From assembly GCF_963667775.1 (NCBI RefSeq), contig NZ_OY764015.1, forward strand, positions 2,091,001 through 2,155,000: a stretch of DNA of 64,000 bases. The letters run 5' to 3'. Under the pieces are notes generated by a model, which worked only from the letters and a program-made list of their open reading frames with translations, did not search any database and was not told the origin of the DNA. Below are positions 9,182-18,521 of this stretch, one piece after another; position 1 is the first letter of the stretch, and each line of letters starts with the position of its first letter. The stretch comes from an uncultured Trichococcus sp. Its GTDB lineage: Bacteria; Bacillota; Bacilli; Lactobacillales; Aerococcaceae. The translations under genes and the position numbers were made by a program.

Positions 9182-10045
9182 TTAAGGTTCCAACTCAAAC
9201 TTTGAAACCGCACCGATGAGATTCGCATCATTATGGAAAGTACACGGCACGATCCGAGCTTCGACATCAGTGGATCCCGTTTTTTGGAGCAGTCCATTCA
9301 CTTTGTCCGTCAGCTGTTCCAAAAAATCTTCCCGCACGGAAATAGCTCCCCCGACAACAAGTAATTCGGGATTGAAGCATACCAACAGATTGTGGATTCC
9401 CTGCGCCAAAGCATTCTGAAAAACCGCTACTTCATGCTGAGCCAGTTCATCGCCGCGCTCGGCACGATCGAACAGCTCTTTCCCGTCGATTGTTTCACCG
9501 GACTTCTCTGTGTAGCGGTTGGCCGCTTGGAAAGGGGTCCCTACCATGCTCAATGGCGTACTGTCATCCAGCAACATACACCCGAATTCGCCACCGAACA
9601 AATTCATCCCTCGGACTATTTGACGGTTCACTATGACGGCGCCGCCGACGCCCGTGCCCACAACCACAAACAGAGCATTTTTTACCTCAGTCGCCGCGCC
9701 GCGCCACAGTTCCGCCAATGCCGCACTGTTGGCGTCGTTCTCCATTTTGACAGGGACTCCCAGTTCCCTTTCGAGTTCATCCCGGATGGGGAAGCGATGG
9801 ATATACGGTACAGCGCTGAGACCAAATATCGCACCTTTTTCCATATCCACCGAACCAGGGAAGCTGAATCCCGCTCCGGTCACTTCTTCGTCAGCAGCAA
9901 ATTCCTCAAAAACGCGGTTGAACCCCGCTTTCATTTCATCCCACGTTTTCGGGGTAGGGAATGAGCCTTTCCGACCCAACTCCTTGCCGTTCCATAAACC
10001 ATATTTTACCGATGTACCGCCGATATCAAATGCCGCAATTGCCAT
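9182..10045 (-). CDS. ROK-family kinase without the zinc motif
   Basis: This 287-residue ROK kinase has an N-terminal phosphate loop (AFDIGGTSVKYG), the MENDANSAALAE segment with the probable catalytic base Asp104, and VVVGTGVGGAVIVN. The usual CxCGxxGCxE zinc motif is absent: the equivalent stretch reads GGEFGCMLLDDSTPLSMVG. Some glucoside-type kinases of lactic acid bacteria share this loss. It is the last gene of the YesL-YesM-YesN operon, 28 bases after the response regulator gene, with AAGGAGG before the ATG. Substrates could be N-acetylglucosamine, mannose or a phosphorylatable disaccharide from the glycan core; sequence alone does not decide. Confidence 0.88.
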   Translation of the reverse strand: MAIAAFDIGGTSVKYGLWNGKELGRKGSFPTPKTWDEMKAGFNRVFEEFAADEEVTGAGFSFPGSVDMEKGAIFGLSAVPYIHRFPIRDELERELGVPVKMENDANSAALAELWRGAATEVKNALFVVVGTGVGGAVIVNRQIVRGMNLFGGEFGCMLLDDSTPLSMVGTPFQAANRYTEKSGETIDGKELFDRAERGDELAQHEVAVFQNALAQGIHNLLVCFNPELLVVGGAISVREDFLEQLTDKVNGLLQKTGSTDVEARIVPCTFHNDANLIGAVSKFELEP

Positions 10046-10073
10046 AATTGTCCTCCTTATGAAACAAAGTTGA

Positions 10074-11516
10074 TTATTCGCTTACTTGTTTCCGAAAGTC
10101 CTTCGGAGATACCCCAACAATGTTTTTGAATTTTTTTGAAAAATAAGTCGTGTTGTTATAACCGATCGCTAAAGCTACTTCATTCACGTTGTCTTCGGTT
10201 CGCGAAAGAAGCTGCTTCGCTTTTTCGATCCGATAGTGATTCAGGTACTGAGAAAAACTTTTCTTCGTCTCTTTCTTGAAAAGTTGCCCTAGATACAGGG
10301 CATTCAAGAATAATTGGTTGGCGACATCCTTCAATGTCAGCTCTTCCTGATAGTTTTCCTGGATAATTTGAATGACCCGGGAGACATTTTCACTATAGGA
10401 AGTGTGCTCTTTCTGTTCCCGCAAGGTTTGCAACAATAAGTCTCTGAGCTCATCGATGTGGACGGCATTGCTTATTTTGTCGACCACCGACAGATATTCC
10501 TCATCCTCCAGAAGCAACAATTCCCTGCGGATGTCCATGAACAGTAAAAATGCAATCTGACGAGCGTTTTCCGGCGCTATCGCAAGGCGGTGGATCTGCA
10601 TAAAAAGGTTTTGCAGACTGATTTCTGCCTCATGAAGTTTGTTGTCCCGCAATAGGCGGTTGAATTCAGAAAAATCCATCAGCTGGTGCTGCCCTTGCAT
10701 CTTTTCGGCATAAACGATCCGCTCCGGATAATTATAGAATTGGTGCAGCTGGAGACTATCTTTGACCGACTGATAACCGATCGGGATATCTTCGACAGCT
10801 ATGCCTTTCTCCCCGACACTGACCCACCAGTTGCCACTGCCGAATTGTCGCTCCATAAAAGCCAAAAACGCATCTTCCTGCATGCTTTGGCACAGCAAGG
10901 TCAAAAGCGTCGCGTCACCCAGATTCCGCTGAAAATAAAAACACTGGCAATGCTCCCGAAGCCAATTTGTGACGATTTGACCATCGAGGCGTTCCACTTG
11001 CACCAACAGGACCGTCCATATTTTTTCGCTTGTCAACAATTGCGAAACTTCTTCTTCACCGCGTTCATCCAATTCATCATTCAGCCATTGGGCAAGCAGA
11101 TTTTCTTGGTGGAGCTCCTGCTGATTTTTTTGATAAACCTGTTGATCGAGGCGTTCCTTTACCTTTTTCAGAGTATCAAGCAGTTCTTGTTTGTTGACCG
11201 GCTTCATTAAATAATTGACCGCACCCAGCTGCAGGCCGCTCTTCAGATAAGAAAATTCCTGATAACCGGATAAAATCATAAATTCAAATTCAAATTGTTG
11301 TTTTTGTGCGGCTTCTATAAATTCCAGCCCATTGATTTCCGGCATCGTAACGTCTGTGATGACCAGATCGATCCGTTGTTCTTCCATGATCGAGAGGGCC
11401 TCATTTGCACTTTCCGCTGCCGCAACAACTTCAAAACCCAATGATTTCCAGTCCACCAGCTTTTTTAATCCCATGGGAATCATATACTCATCATCCACTA
11501 ACAGCACTTTATACAC
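10074..11516 (-). CDS. YesN-type response regulator with AraC DNA-binding domain
   Basis: This 480-residue regulator has a receiver domain (residues 1-120; VDDE at the acidic pocket, phosphoacceptor Asp55 in VITDVTMP, a lysine in NYLMKPVNK). A long helical linker follows, then a C-terminal AraC double helix-turn-helix (about 380-478, with LKDVANQLFLNALYLGQLFKKET and VNEVALAIGYNNTTYFSKKFK). A GGAGG box lies directly against an ATG at 11522, which is too close to serve it. The GTG at 11516 is six bases from that box and gives the usual MYKVLLVDDE start. It overlaps the end of the sensor kinase gene. It probably activates the neighbouring glycan transporter and GH85 genes (inference). Confidence 0.93.
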   Translation of the reverse strand: MYKVLLVDDEYMIPMGLKKLVDWKSLGFEVVAAAESANEALSIMEEQRIDLVITDVTMPEINGLEFIEAAQKQQFEFEFMILSGYQEFSYLKSGLQLGAVNYLMKPVNKQELLDTLKKVKERLDQQVYQKNQQELHQENLLAQWLNDELDERGEEEVSQLLTSEKIWTVLLVQVERLDGQIVTNWLREHCQCFYFQRNLGDATLLTLLCQSMQEDAFLAFMERQFGSGNWWVSVGEKGIAVEDIPIGYQSVKDSLQLHQFYNYPERIVYAEKMQGQHQLMDFSEFNRLLRDNKLHEAEISLQNLFMQIHRLAIAPENARQIAFLLFMDIRRELLLLEDEEYLSVVDKISNAVHIDELRDLLLQTLREQKEHTSYSENVSRVIQIIQENYQEELTLKDVANQLFLNALYLGQLFKKETKKSFSQYLNHYRIEKAKQLLSRTEDNVNEVALAIGYNNTTYFSKKFKNIVGVSPKDFRKQVSE

Positions 11517-13248
11517 AGGCATCCTCCTTTTCTATCAAGAGCAGGACGGTTAACCCTCCCGCATCATTGTTGAGTAGCTTCATTTCGTACTTGTTGCCAT
11601 AGAAACCGCGCATCCGTTCATTCACATTCTGCATGCCGATCGATTCATTCAGATCCACTCGCGGATTCTTCAACCGCTCCGTTATTTCAGCAAGTCGTTC
11701 CGGGTTCATCCCTTTGCCATTATCCCTGATTTCAATGCAAATCGATTCATCTGCTTGATAGGCTTTGATGCTGATGACATTGTTTTTTCGCATAAAATCG
11801 ATTCCGTGCTTGAAATAGTTCTCAATGATGGGTTGAATGACAAACTTCGGAATGGTCAGATCCGCCAATTCGTCTGCGATCGTGAAGTGATAGGCAATCC
11901 GGTTTGGATAGCGCATTTGGTAAAGGTAGACATACTTTTCACAGAAATCCAGTTCTTCTTTCAGTGTGGTTACTTTGGCCGGACTGATATTGTTCCGCAG
12001 CAACGTGGAGAAGGCGTACACTACATCCGCCAACTCGTCCTGTTCCTTGCTCAGGGCATACATCCGGATATATTCCAATGTATTATAGAGGAAATGCGGA
12101 TTGATTTGGGCTTGCAGCGCCCGCATATGCGCATCCTGTTGTTTTATTTCCAGTTTATAGATGTCGTCCACATATTGTTCGATGCTGTTGAGCATACTGT
12201 TGATCCCTTCAGAAAGATTGCGCAGTTCAAATTCCGTTTTTTGGGTATCGATGCGGGTATCCAGTCTCCCTGCCGCAGCAAGCTCCATCGCCGCATTCAC
12301 CGTTTCCACTTGCTCTGAATAACGTTTAAACGTCCGGAACAGCACTCCCAGTAAGGCGGCATTCAACAAAACAGCCCCAATGACCAATGGCAGCATATCT
12401 ATCGCGAACGACTTCCATACGGCCGCTTTATCCAGTGTGACAAAGACGCGATAATCGCCTCCAAGCCGATAGGAATCCACATAATAGTCCGCGCTTAAAG
12501 CTCTGCTGGGCAATTGGGAATCCCGTTGCAACTGTTGAATCAACACTTGCTCTTGCTCATCCGCCTTCGACGGATCCAAGCGAGCATCATGGTAGGCATA
12601 CAGCAAATTGGAGGTTCCCGATACGACATAAACAGATAACCCGTCCAATGAATTCATGTTCTCCAAGCTTGCTTCAAAATCCGACTCCTGAAATCCGATG
12701 AATAGGCTGCCGTTCGCGGATCCCTGCAGAATCGGCAACATGATATAAAAAGCGTCTTCCCTGAGAGTAGGGGTACCTTGTTTGATCACCCCAGGTTTAT
12801 TCGCCAACGTAGACTCCAAATATTCGGGAAACTGAGACAGCGACAGGTAAATAGCGCTCAAGTCATCATAGTTTGCATAAACCGTCCTTAATTCGTCGGG
12901 CAACAGAAAGAAATCCTGACTGTCGCTTTGGCGCGAATAAATATAATTAAAATACTCCCCGATAGGTTTAGTGAGATAGGCCGTAACGTTCTCGATCCTA
13001 TCGTAGCTGCCGGTCAGTTGGTTCAGGATGAGGCGGCTGGATGATCTTTTATCATTCAACATCCGGGTCGTGCTCTGAATCGCTTCCTGAAGTGTCATGT
13101 CCACTTTGTTTCGGGTTTGAACATAGGAATACACACCGATCAGCCCAGTCGATAAGGTGGTCAGAAGCATCATGAATATCGCATATTTACGCAGCAAACG
13201 GTTCATCAGAGTGCCTGTAGCGAAGAGGATTTTGAATGGCCGCTTCAT
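11509..13248 (-). CDS. YesM-type sensor histidine kinase
   Basis: This 579-residue membrane kinase has a first membrane helix at about residues 20-41 and a large extracellular sensing part to about residue 270. A second helix (DMLPLVIGAVLLNAALLGVLF) is followed by a HAMP-like linker, the His_kinase domain (QINPHFLYNTLEYIRM, phospho-His near 381) and an ATPase domain with DNGKGM. The chosen ATG at 13248 overlaps the YesL stop as ATGA and has AAGGAAGG upstream; an earlier in-frame ATG has no ribosome site. YesM/YesN pairs sense extracellular sugars or solute-loaded lipoproteins. Here the partner lipoprotein is likely the glycan-binding protein at 17027-18499 (inference). Confidence 0.94.
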   Translation of the reverse strand: MKRPFKILFATGTLMNRLLRKYAIFMMLLTTLSTGLIGVYSYVQTRNKVDMTLQEAIQSTTRMLNDKRSSSRLILNQLTGSYDRIENVTAYLTKPIGEYFNYIYSRQSDSQDFFLLPDELRTVYANYDDLSAIYLSLSQFPEYLESTLANKPGVIKQGTPTLREDAFYIMLPILQGSANGSLFIGFQESDFEASLENMNSLDGLSVYVVSGTSNLLYAYHDARLDPSKADEQEQVLIQQLQRDSQLPSRALSADYYVDSYRLGGDYRVFVTLDKAAVWKSFAIDMLPLVIGAVLLNAALLGVLFRTFKRYSEQVETVNAAMELAAAGRLDTRIDTQKTEFELRNLSEGINSMLNSIEQYVDDIYKLEIKQQDAHMRALQAQINPHFLYNTLEYIRMYALSKEQDELADVVYAFSTLLRNNISPAKVTTLKEELDFCEKYVYLYQMRYPNRIAYHFTIADELADLTIPKFVIQPIIENYFKHGIDFMRKNNVISIKAYQADESICIEIRDNGKGMNPERLAEITERLKNPRVDLNESIGMQNVNERMRGFYGNKYEMKLLNNDAGGLTVLLLIEKEDACV

Positions 13249-13850
13249 TCCAGCCTTCCTTCGATTTCCGTTCGCCAATATTTTGTGGCCAAGTAATTCC
13301 AAATGAACAGCAGCGCCACTGTGCCGAACAAGATCAAACCTTTATATTTCCAAGTGAATCCCAAAATCATGCCGCTGCCGATGATCATCTTCAGGAATGT
13401 GATGAAACTGGAAAAATTGGAAGTGAAGCCCAGCCGCACTAAATGACCGAGCGAAATGTCATAGTTGGCATCAAAGATCAAAACATACATGAACGTAGAA
13501 AATAGATACAGCAACGCGAACACCAAAATGAAGTCGATCATCAAAAACAACAAACCTTGGACTTGCAGTGATAAATACAAATTATAAGCCAAAAAGACAG
13601 CGATCGTCGCAAAGCCCAAAAACAAGACATTCCCTCGTTGAAAATGGTGTTTGAAAAGCTGCCATCCCTCCTTCAAGGTGATCTCTTTATACTCGAACCC
13701 ATGAGCAACGAACAATTCGCTGATCACTTTCAGCGCGGGACCCATCCCCAAAAATACGCCGCCAGCTGCACTGAACAGCCAGAAAAAAAGATTGAGTTTC
13801 ATCATCACCCAAACGCGGATAAAAAGCGTTTCCATTGCTTTCCCTAACAT
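13245..13850 (-). CDS. YesL-like DUF624 membrane protein
   Basis: This 201-residue integral membrane protein is of the DUF624/YesL family, which commonly travels with YesMN sensors and LplBC-type sugar transporters. Hydrophobic helices include LNLFFWLFSAAGGVFLGMG near the N-terminus, VLFLGFATIAVFLAYNLYLSL, and GLLFLMIDFILVFALLYLF. The start at 13850 (MLGKAMETLF) follows GGGGGAA; a longer frame adds 32 residues without support. It is the first gene of the YesL-YesM-YesN-ROK operon. Its biochemical role is unknown in the family; an accessory role in signalling is a guess. Confidence 0.88.
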   Translation of the reverse strand: MLGKAMETLFIRVWVMMKLNLFFWLFSAAGGVFLGMGPALKVISELFVAHGFEYKEITLKEGWQLFKHHFQRGNVLFLGFATIAVFLAYNLYLSLQVQGLLFLMIDFILVFALLYLFSTFMYVLIFDANYDISLGHLVRLGFTSNFSSFITFLKMIIGSGMILGFTWKYKGLILFGTVALLFIWNYLATKYWRTEIEGRLE

Positions 13851-13883
13851 ATTATTATTCCCCCATCCATCAAATTCACTGCT

Positions 13884-13912
13884 ATTATACAAGAACACAC
13901 AAGAAACAACAA
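13884..13912 (-). promoter_or_regulatory. Promoter of the YesL-YesM-YesN-ROK operon
   Basis: On the minus strand there is a TTGTTG -35 box (13907-13912), a 17-base spacer and a perfect TATAAT -10 box (13884-13889), 34 bases upstream of the YesL ATG. Confidence 0.7.
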
Positions 13913-13954
13913 TCCGGCTCAGCAAGCATTGCGGAACATATGGCAAAAAGCAGC

Positions 13955-13990
13955 AAAAAGCCTGAGTCAGTCATTATCCTCAGGCTTTTT
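13955..13990 (-). terminator. Terminator after the GH85 gene
   Basis: GCCTGAG (13960-13966) pairs with CTCAGGC (13979-13985), flanked by A5 and T5 runs. It lies just downstream of the GH85 stop and can work in both directions. Confidence 0.85.
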
Positions 13991-14031
13991 ACCGTTTAGC
14001 TGATTGTCTTATTTCATGCGGCCCATCAAAA

Positions 14032-16863
14032 TCAATTCAAGGTTCCGTCCAGACCTTTGACTTCTACTTCGTAAATGCGTGCAGCGCTGTCCGAGCCTTG
14101 TGTCGGCTTGACAACTTTCAGTTTTACGTATCTTGCATTTATCGGCGCAAATGTATCGGTTGTGTTCCCAAGAGTATTTCTTGTCACCGTTACAACATCG
14201 ACAAACTCTTTTCCGTCTTCGCTGACTGAAATCGTATAAGCTTTCGTATTCATGTCCGGGCTTTCGTTTCCGGCCTCCGCATGGGCAATCGAGACTTCAC
14301 TGATGGTTTTGACTGATTCCAGATCGATCGTCAATTCATGCGGCGCTGTTCCGATCGCACACCACTTGGATTCCACTTTACCATCCACCGCAAATGCGGG
14401 TGCTTCTTTATCATTTACAAAAGAGGATGCTTCAGTCGGTTTTCCTTGTGACAATAAAACAATGCTGTCCTTGGCTTGCTGACTGACAACAATATAATTT
14501 TCGATTGTTTTCTCATCTTCACCCTCTTTATTTTTAACTTTTAAGGTGACTTTGTAGTTCCCCTCCTCCGAATAGGTTACGGTCGGTTCAGCTTCTGTGC
14601 TTGATTCCACATCCGCTCCTTCAAAACTCCAAGCCAATTCTTCGGCATTTTGTGAACTCAAGTTTTTGAATGTGATCGCCTCTCCAGGAGCTACCAATGT
14701 TTTCGACACGCTGAAATTAGCTTTCGGAAGACTGTTGTTTGGCCAATCCATTGCAGCTGTAGTCGAATCTCCTCTTTCCAATAATGAATTGACTGGTACC
14801 ACTTCGAAAGTGGATTTATTGGTTTCGTCTGTTCTCGGCAGTGTGTTGATGTAGAAATTGGTCGTATTCGACACGCCCAACAGCGATTTTGTTTCATCCT
14901 GATTCACACGATAAACTTCATAATACGCCGCTGGAGCGTCTGTTTCCCAGGTTAACCGGACACCGGCCAATAGTGCATCTTCATCAAAGACAGCATCGAC
15001 CACTTGTGCATCCGTCACCTTGGAAGTGCCGATAGCATCTTGATCAGCAATGGTGATGTTGCCGAGATTCATTTCAAAAATATCGCCTGCTTTATCAGCG
15101 GTAACCTTATAAGAGATTGTGTTGATCACTTTATCCGCAAAATCAGAAAGATCGTATTGCACGGTCACCCAATCTTCCCCTAATTTCTTGTCCGCTTTGA
15201 TTGTTTCTGTCGTCCCATCATCGAATGCAAGGACCAAATCCAAATCAGTAGCCACATTCGCTTTCGCAGTCGTAGTAAAGGTAACGTTTTTATCGAGCTT
15301 CAAATCAGCCTGGTAAAGTTTCAGCGTCGAGGCTTTACCTTTTTCCATTGTGCCGCGGAATTTCAATGAGTTACCGCCATAGTAGGCTTGGGCAAAATCC
15401 AAGCTGGCAGCCAATTCGTTCTCGCCTTCGTGATCCATGATCCAACGATAAGTCGGCAAGATATCCGAGACACTGCGGTTATTCCAGTCCAGATTAGAGA
15501 CCGTCTCTCCATCGATAAAGAAGTTATAGCCATTCCCTACATTAAAATTCGTAACGAACGGTAACGCGGTCAGCGGAGATTTTTCAATGGCATAATTGGA
15601 AATCCCACGCCACTCTGTACCGCTGGCTGTATTTTCCGCAGTCGGATCGCCGATACTGTTTACCCAGAACAAGTTTTCCTTCAACTGGAATTCATCGATC
15701 GAGGAACTGGATGAGTAAGGCCAGTCAGCCGCATATAAACCTAGCGATGTATGCGTTTCGTTTGCCAATTTTTCAAACAAGTCCCAACGGACAGGCGTCA
15801 TGTAACCCTTGGCTTGCACATCGATCCCCGCATACACTTGATAAGGATCCACTCCGATTTCCGTTGCTTTCTGATTTGATGCTTTCAATAATTCCTGATC
15901 GGCGTAACGATCCTCTGTCCACCAGAAGTTCAGGAACATGCTGTCGGAAACGGGCTCGCCATTCTCTGTCATCAAGAATTGCGCATTTTTTTCATTCAAT
16001 GCGTTTTGCCATTCGAGTTTCCCTTCGCTTGTCATCGCATCATAATACATGATTTCGAATTCGTCTCCGGATTTTTCCTTGAACTGCTTGATGAACGCAA
16101 CCATCAGATCTGCGTGCTCTTTCGTCAAGGGCTGCTCCTCATTGCCTTGGGTTTCTTGGTTGATGAACCAACCATCAAACTGATAAGTGGAGGCTACTTC
16201 AATCAGCTTATCGACCATCGGGAAATTCCCGTCTGCATCCTGTTGCAGGAAGTCATCCAGCCATTCCAACTTCCCATTGAATTCTGCAGGCGGGAAGAAA
16301 ACGGTACCAAGAACAGGCACGCCATTTTTGTGCGCTGCATCTGTTACGTCCGGACTTGGTGGAACAATCAAACCTTCGCCTGCAGAACCAGCCCAATAAA
16401 CCATCTTGTCGACGTATTGCCAATAAGAGAATGTGTTGCTGTCAAACTTATTCAAACCATGCGGCGCGTTCCCGCTGGTACTTCTGTTCATGATGGATAA
16501 CGCGACCACTTCAGTCTCTTTATTTTGTGTATCATTGACCGGGACAAGCTTTTCCTTGTCTACCCGTTCAGCCAACGGAACATTGCTGATATTGTATGGC
16601 AGATCCGGATCCTCATCCGCCTTCCATTGCAAAAGGTCTTCGGGGAACCAAAATGAGGAAATCGGTTGGTTGCGCATCATGACCTCGAGATTTTCATTTT
16701 CCTCTGTAACCTTAAATGACATAGCGGATGCGCTATCCGAATTATTCTCGGCGCTTCCATTTGAACCCGCACAACCAGAAAGAACCAGTACAGATAATAA
16801 AGTAAAAGGCAGTAAACGGGCTTTACGCTGGTGCTTACCATCCTGTAATTCGATTTTTCTCAT
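14032..16863 (-). CDS. Lipoprotein GH85 endo-beta-N-acetylglucosaminidase with PKD-like and F5/8 type C modules
   Basis: This 943-residue surface enzyme cuts the chitobiose core of N-glycans and releases the whole glycan. A lipoprotein signal peptide ends in LVLSGC (Cys31). The GH85 catalytic domain spans about residues 60-400, and FDGWFINQETQG carries the expected Asn/Glu pair (Asn235, Glu237) used for substrate-assisted catalysis. Accessory beta domains are followed by a PKD-like module (about 710-790) and a C-terminal discoidin or CBM32-like module that probably binds sugar. The ATG at 16863 sits nine bases after AGAGG; an upstream ATG would place its start inside that box. This is the extracellular step feeding the adjacent ABC transporter. 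Confidence 0.95.
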   Translation of the reverse strand: MRKIELQDGKHQRKARLLPFTLLSVLVLSGCAGSNGSAENNSDSASAMSFKVTEENENLEVMMRNQPISSFWFPEDLLQWKADEDPDLPYNISNVPLAERVDKEKLVPVNDTQNKETEVVALSIMNRSTSGNAPHGLNKFDSNTFSYWQYVDKMVYWAGSAGEGLIVPPSPDVTDAAHKNGVPVLGTVFFPPAEFNGKLEWLDDFLQQDADGNFPMVDKLIEVASTYQFDGWFINQETQGNEEQPLTKEHADLMVAFIKQFKEKSGDEFEIMYYDAMTSEGKLEWQNALNEKNAQFLMTENGEPVSDSMFLNFWWTEDRYADQELLKASNQKATEIGVDPYQVYAGIDVQAKGYMTPVRWDLFEKLANETHTSLGLYAADWPYSSSSSIDEFQLKENLFWVNSIGDPTAENTASGTEWRGISNYAIEKSPLTALPFVTNFNVGNGYNFFIDGETVSNLDWNNRSVSDILPTYRWIMDHEGENELAASLDFAQAYYGGNSLKFRGTMEKGKASTLKLYQADLKLDKNVTFTTTAKANVATDLDLVLAFDDGTTETIKADKKLGEDWVTVQYDLSDFADKVINTISYKVTADKAGDIFEMNLGNITIADQDAIGTSKVTDAQVVDAVFDEDALLAGVRLTWETDAPAAYYEVYRVNQDETKSLLGVSNTTNFYINTLPRTDETNKSTFEVVPVNSLLERGDSTTAAMDWPNNSLPKANFSVSKTLVAPGEAITFKNLSSQNAEELAWSFEGADVESSTEAEPTVTYSEEGNYKVTLKVKNKEGEDEKTIENYIVVSQQAKDSIVLLSQGKPTEASSFVNDKEAPAFAVDGKVESKWCAIGTAPHELTIDLESVKTISEVSIAHAEAGNESPDMNTKAYTISVSEDGKEFVDVVTVTRNTLGNTTDTFAPINARYVKLKVVKPTQGSDSAARIYEVEVKGLDGTLN

Positions 16864-16937
16864 ACATTCCATCCTCTGCATATTATTTCTAACTTATTCA
16901 TACTTTTTAACCTAATAAGTGCATGAATCAAACCAAG

Positions 16938-16951
16938 GGAAACCGTGTACA
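16938..16951 (-). promoter_or_regulatory. Weak cre-like site upstream of the GH85 gene
   Basis: The minus strand reads TGTACACGGTTTCC, two mismatches from the CcpA cre consensus (TGNAANCGNWNNCA). It sits about 75 bases before the GH85 start. Catabolite control of this island would be expected, but the match is weak. Confidence 0.35.
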
Positions 16952-16970
16952 TTTATAAAAGAAAATAAAA

Positions 16971-17013
16971 CAGGGGCATCATCAGTAATGAAACAGATAT
17001 AAGAATGCCCCTG
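16971..17013 (-). terminator. Terminator after the glycan transporter operon
   Basis: CAGGGGCAT (16971-16979) pairs with ATGCCCCTG (17005-17013) over a 25-base loop. On the minus strand it is followed by TTTTATTTTCTTTT. It ends the lplB-lplC-binding protein operon and separates it from GH85. Confidence 0.8.
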
Positions 17014-17026
17014 TGCCGTGCATGGT

Positions 17027-18499
17027 TTATTTGTTTTCTTTCAGGAATTCATCGTATTGTGCCTGTATTTCTTCCAACACTTTGTCATATCCGGCGCCTT
17101 CCAAGGCATCGATCAAATTAGGTAATGTCTCGTCCGGATCCACTGTCCCTGTATTCAGGCTGTCCAGGTACTGGCTCATTACGTTATTGATGTTTGTGAT
17201 TTCAGTTTTGACGTTGTCGATATTGAAGTTGAAGCCTAGGATCGGAGATGCTGTTGCCGCCGCAATGGCCTCATCTCTTTGTTGAATCATCTCATCTGTA
17301 ATCGACTCTTGCGTGTAAAGGATCTTATTGTTTCCGGTATTCCAAGCGGACATGTGATAGTTTGGCTTGTATCCATCCAACAATTTGATTTTGCTGTCTT
17401 CGCCCTCCAACAGTTCCCACGCTTCGCCTTCAACACCGTAAACCAACCCATTCAGCAATTGACTATTGCTGTTCAGCAAGCCCAAGAATTCCACTGCTTT
17501 TTCTTTGTTCTTGGATGTGTTGCCTACGACAAAATTGGCCATTTGAGCCTGGCTTGTCGATTTCAAAGGCATCGTGATCGGTCTGGAAACGAGCTCTTGT
17601 CCAGCTGCGTTCGTCAACAGCGTATCGCCATAGTCGAACGGTCCTTGTGTCTCTCCACGTACGAACCAAGTGTCACTTTCCAACGGATAGCCAGTGTTGC
17701 TTGTTGCTGCATCAGCAGGGATCAAACCTTGGTTGTACCAGCTGTGCATCGTTCTCAACAATTCAACAAAATCTTCATCTTCATATTGGTTGATGATTTT
17801 TGTAGTGTCGCCTTTTAGATTAATCGCAAACGGCATTCCGTTACCCATTGGATAATCAAAGTCACCCTGCACTTTGAATCCTTGTCCGATTGCAAAAGGC
17901 GCGACATTCGGTTCTTTTTCTTTGATTTCTTTCAGGATTGGCTCTGCATCCGCATAAGATGTGATGCCATCGACGGAAAGGTCATATTTATCCAGATATT
18001 GTTTATTGAAAGTCAGCATCTGTTGCGCGAATACGTTCGCATTAACAGGGAATGCATACAACTTTCCGTTAACCATGTTCCCTTGGATATAGGCATCATC
18101 CAGTTGGTTGTAGACTTCCTCTGCATATTCAGGCATCAACTCCGTCAAATCTGCGAAGGCGCCTTTCTGTGCATTGGCAACATAGTTATCGGCAAAAGCG
18201 ATGTCATATGCCTCACCGGAAGCTATGATGACACTCATTTTTTTAGCGTAATCTCCCCAGCCGATATAATTGATGTTCAACTTTGCATCAATTTCTTCTT
18301 CGATAATTTTATTTGCTTCGCTGATCAATGTGTCGTAATTTTCTGGTTTATCTCCGATTTGATACATTTGCAGCGTCAATTGACCGTTTCCGGCCTCTGT
18401 ATCAGAATTTGAGTCTGCCCCCTGATTGCCACAAGCCGCCAACATTCCGGCAGTCAGCATCGAAGCACTTGCTAAAGCCCATTTTTTCAATGATTTCAT
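17027..18499 (-). CDS. Glycan ABC transporter substrate-binding lipoprotein (LplA/YtcQ type)
   Basis: This 490-residue extracellular lipoprotein has the signal peptide lipobox LAAC (MLTAGMLAACGNQG) and a family-1-type sugar-binding fold of the LplA/YtcQ group with its extended C-terminal region. In pneumococcus the analogous protein binds N-glycans released by the endoglycosidase, and the same role fits here. GGAGGAG precedes both a TTG (18505) and an ATG (18499); the ATG is preferred because its spacing to AGGAG is eight bases. It is the third gene of the permease operon. No ATPase gene is nearby, so a shared MsmK-like ATPase elsewhere is expected (inference from related systems). Confidence 0.93.
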   Translation of the reverse strand: MKSLKKWALASASMLTAGMLAACGNQGADSNSDTEAGNGQLTLQMYQIGDKPENYDTLISEANKIIEEEIDAKLNINYIGWGDYAKKMSVIIASGEAYDIAFADNYVANAQKGAFADLTELMPEYAEEVYNQLDDAYIQGNMVNGKLYAFPVNANVFAQQMLTFNKQYLDKYDLSVDGITSYADAEPILKEIKEKEPNVAPFAIGQGFKVQGDFDYPMGNGMPFAINLKGDTTKIINQYEDEDFVELLRTMHSWYNQGLIPADAATSNTGYPLESDTWFVRGETQGPFDYGDTLLTNAAGQELVSRPITMPLKSTSQAQMANFVVGNTSKNKEKAVEFLGLLNSNSQLLNGLVYGVEGEAWELLEGEDSKIKLLDGYKPNYHMSAWNTGNNKILYTQESITDEMIQQRDEAIAAATASPILGFNFNIDNVKTEITNINNVMSQYLDSLNTGTVDPDETLPNLIDALEGAGYDKVLEEIQAQYDEFLKENK

Positions 18500-18521
18500 T
18501 TCCAAAACTCCTCCTGTTTTT

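Noticed and set aside
16882-17026. A strong promoter for the GH85 gene
   Set aside because: Candidate boxes (TTGATT with TAAAAA at 16 bases) are too weak to assert; only the cre-like site is listed, at low confidence.
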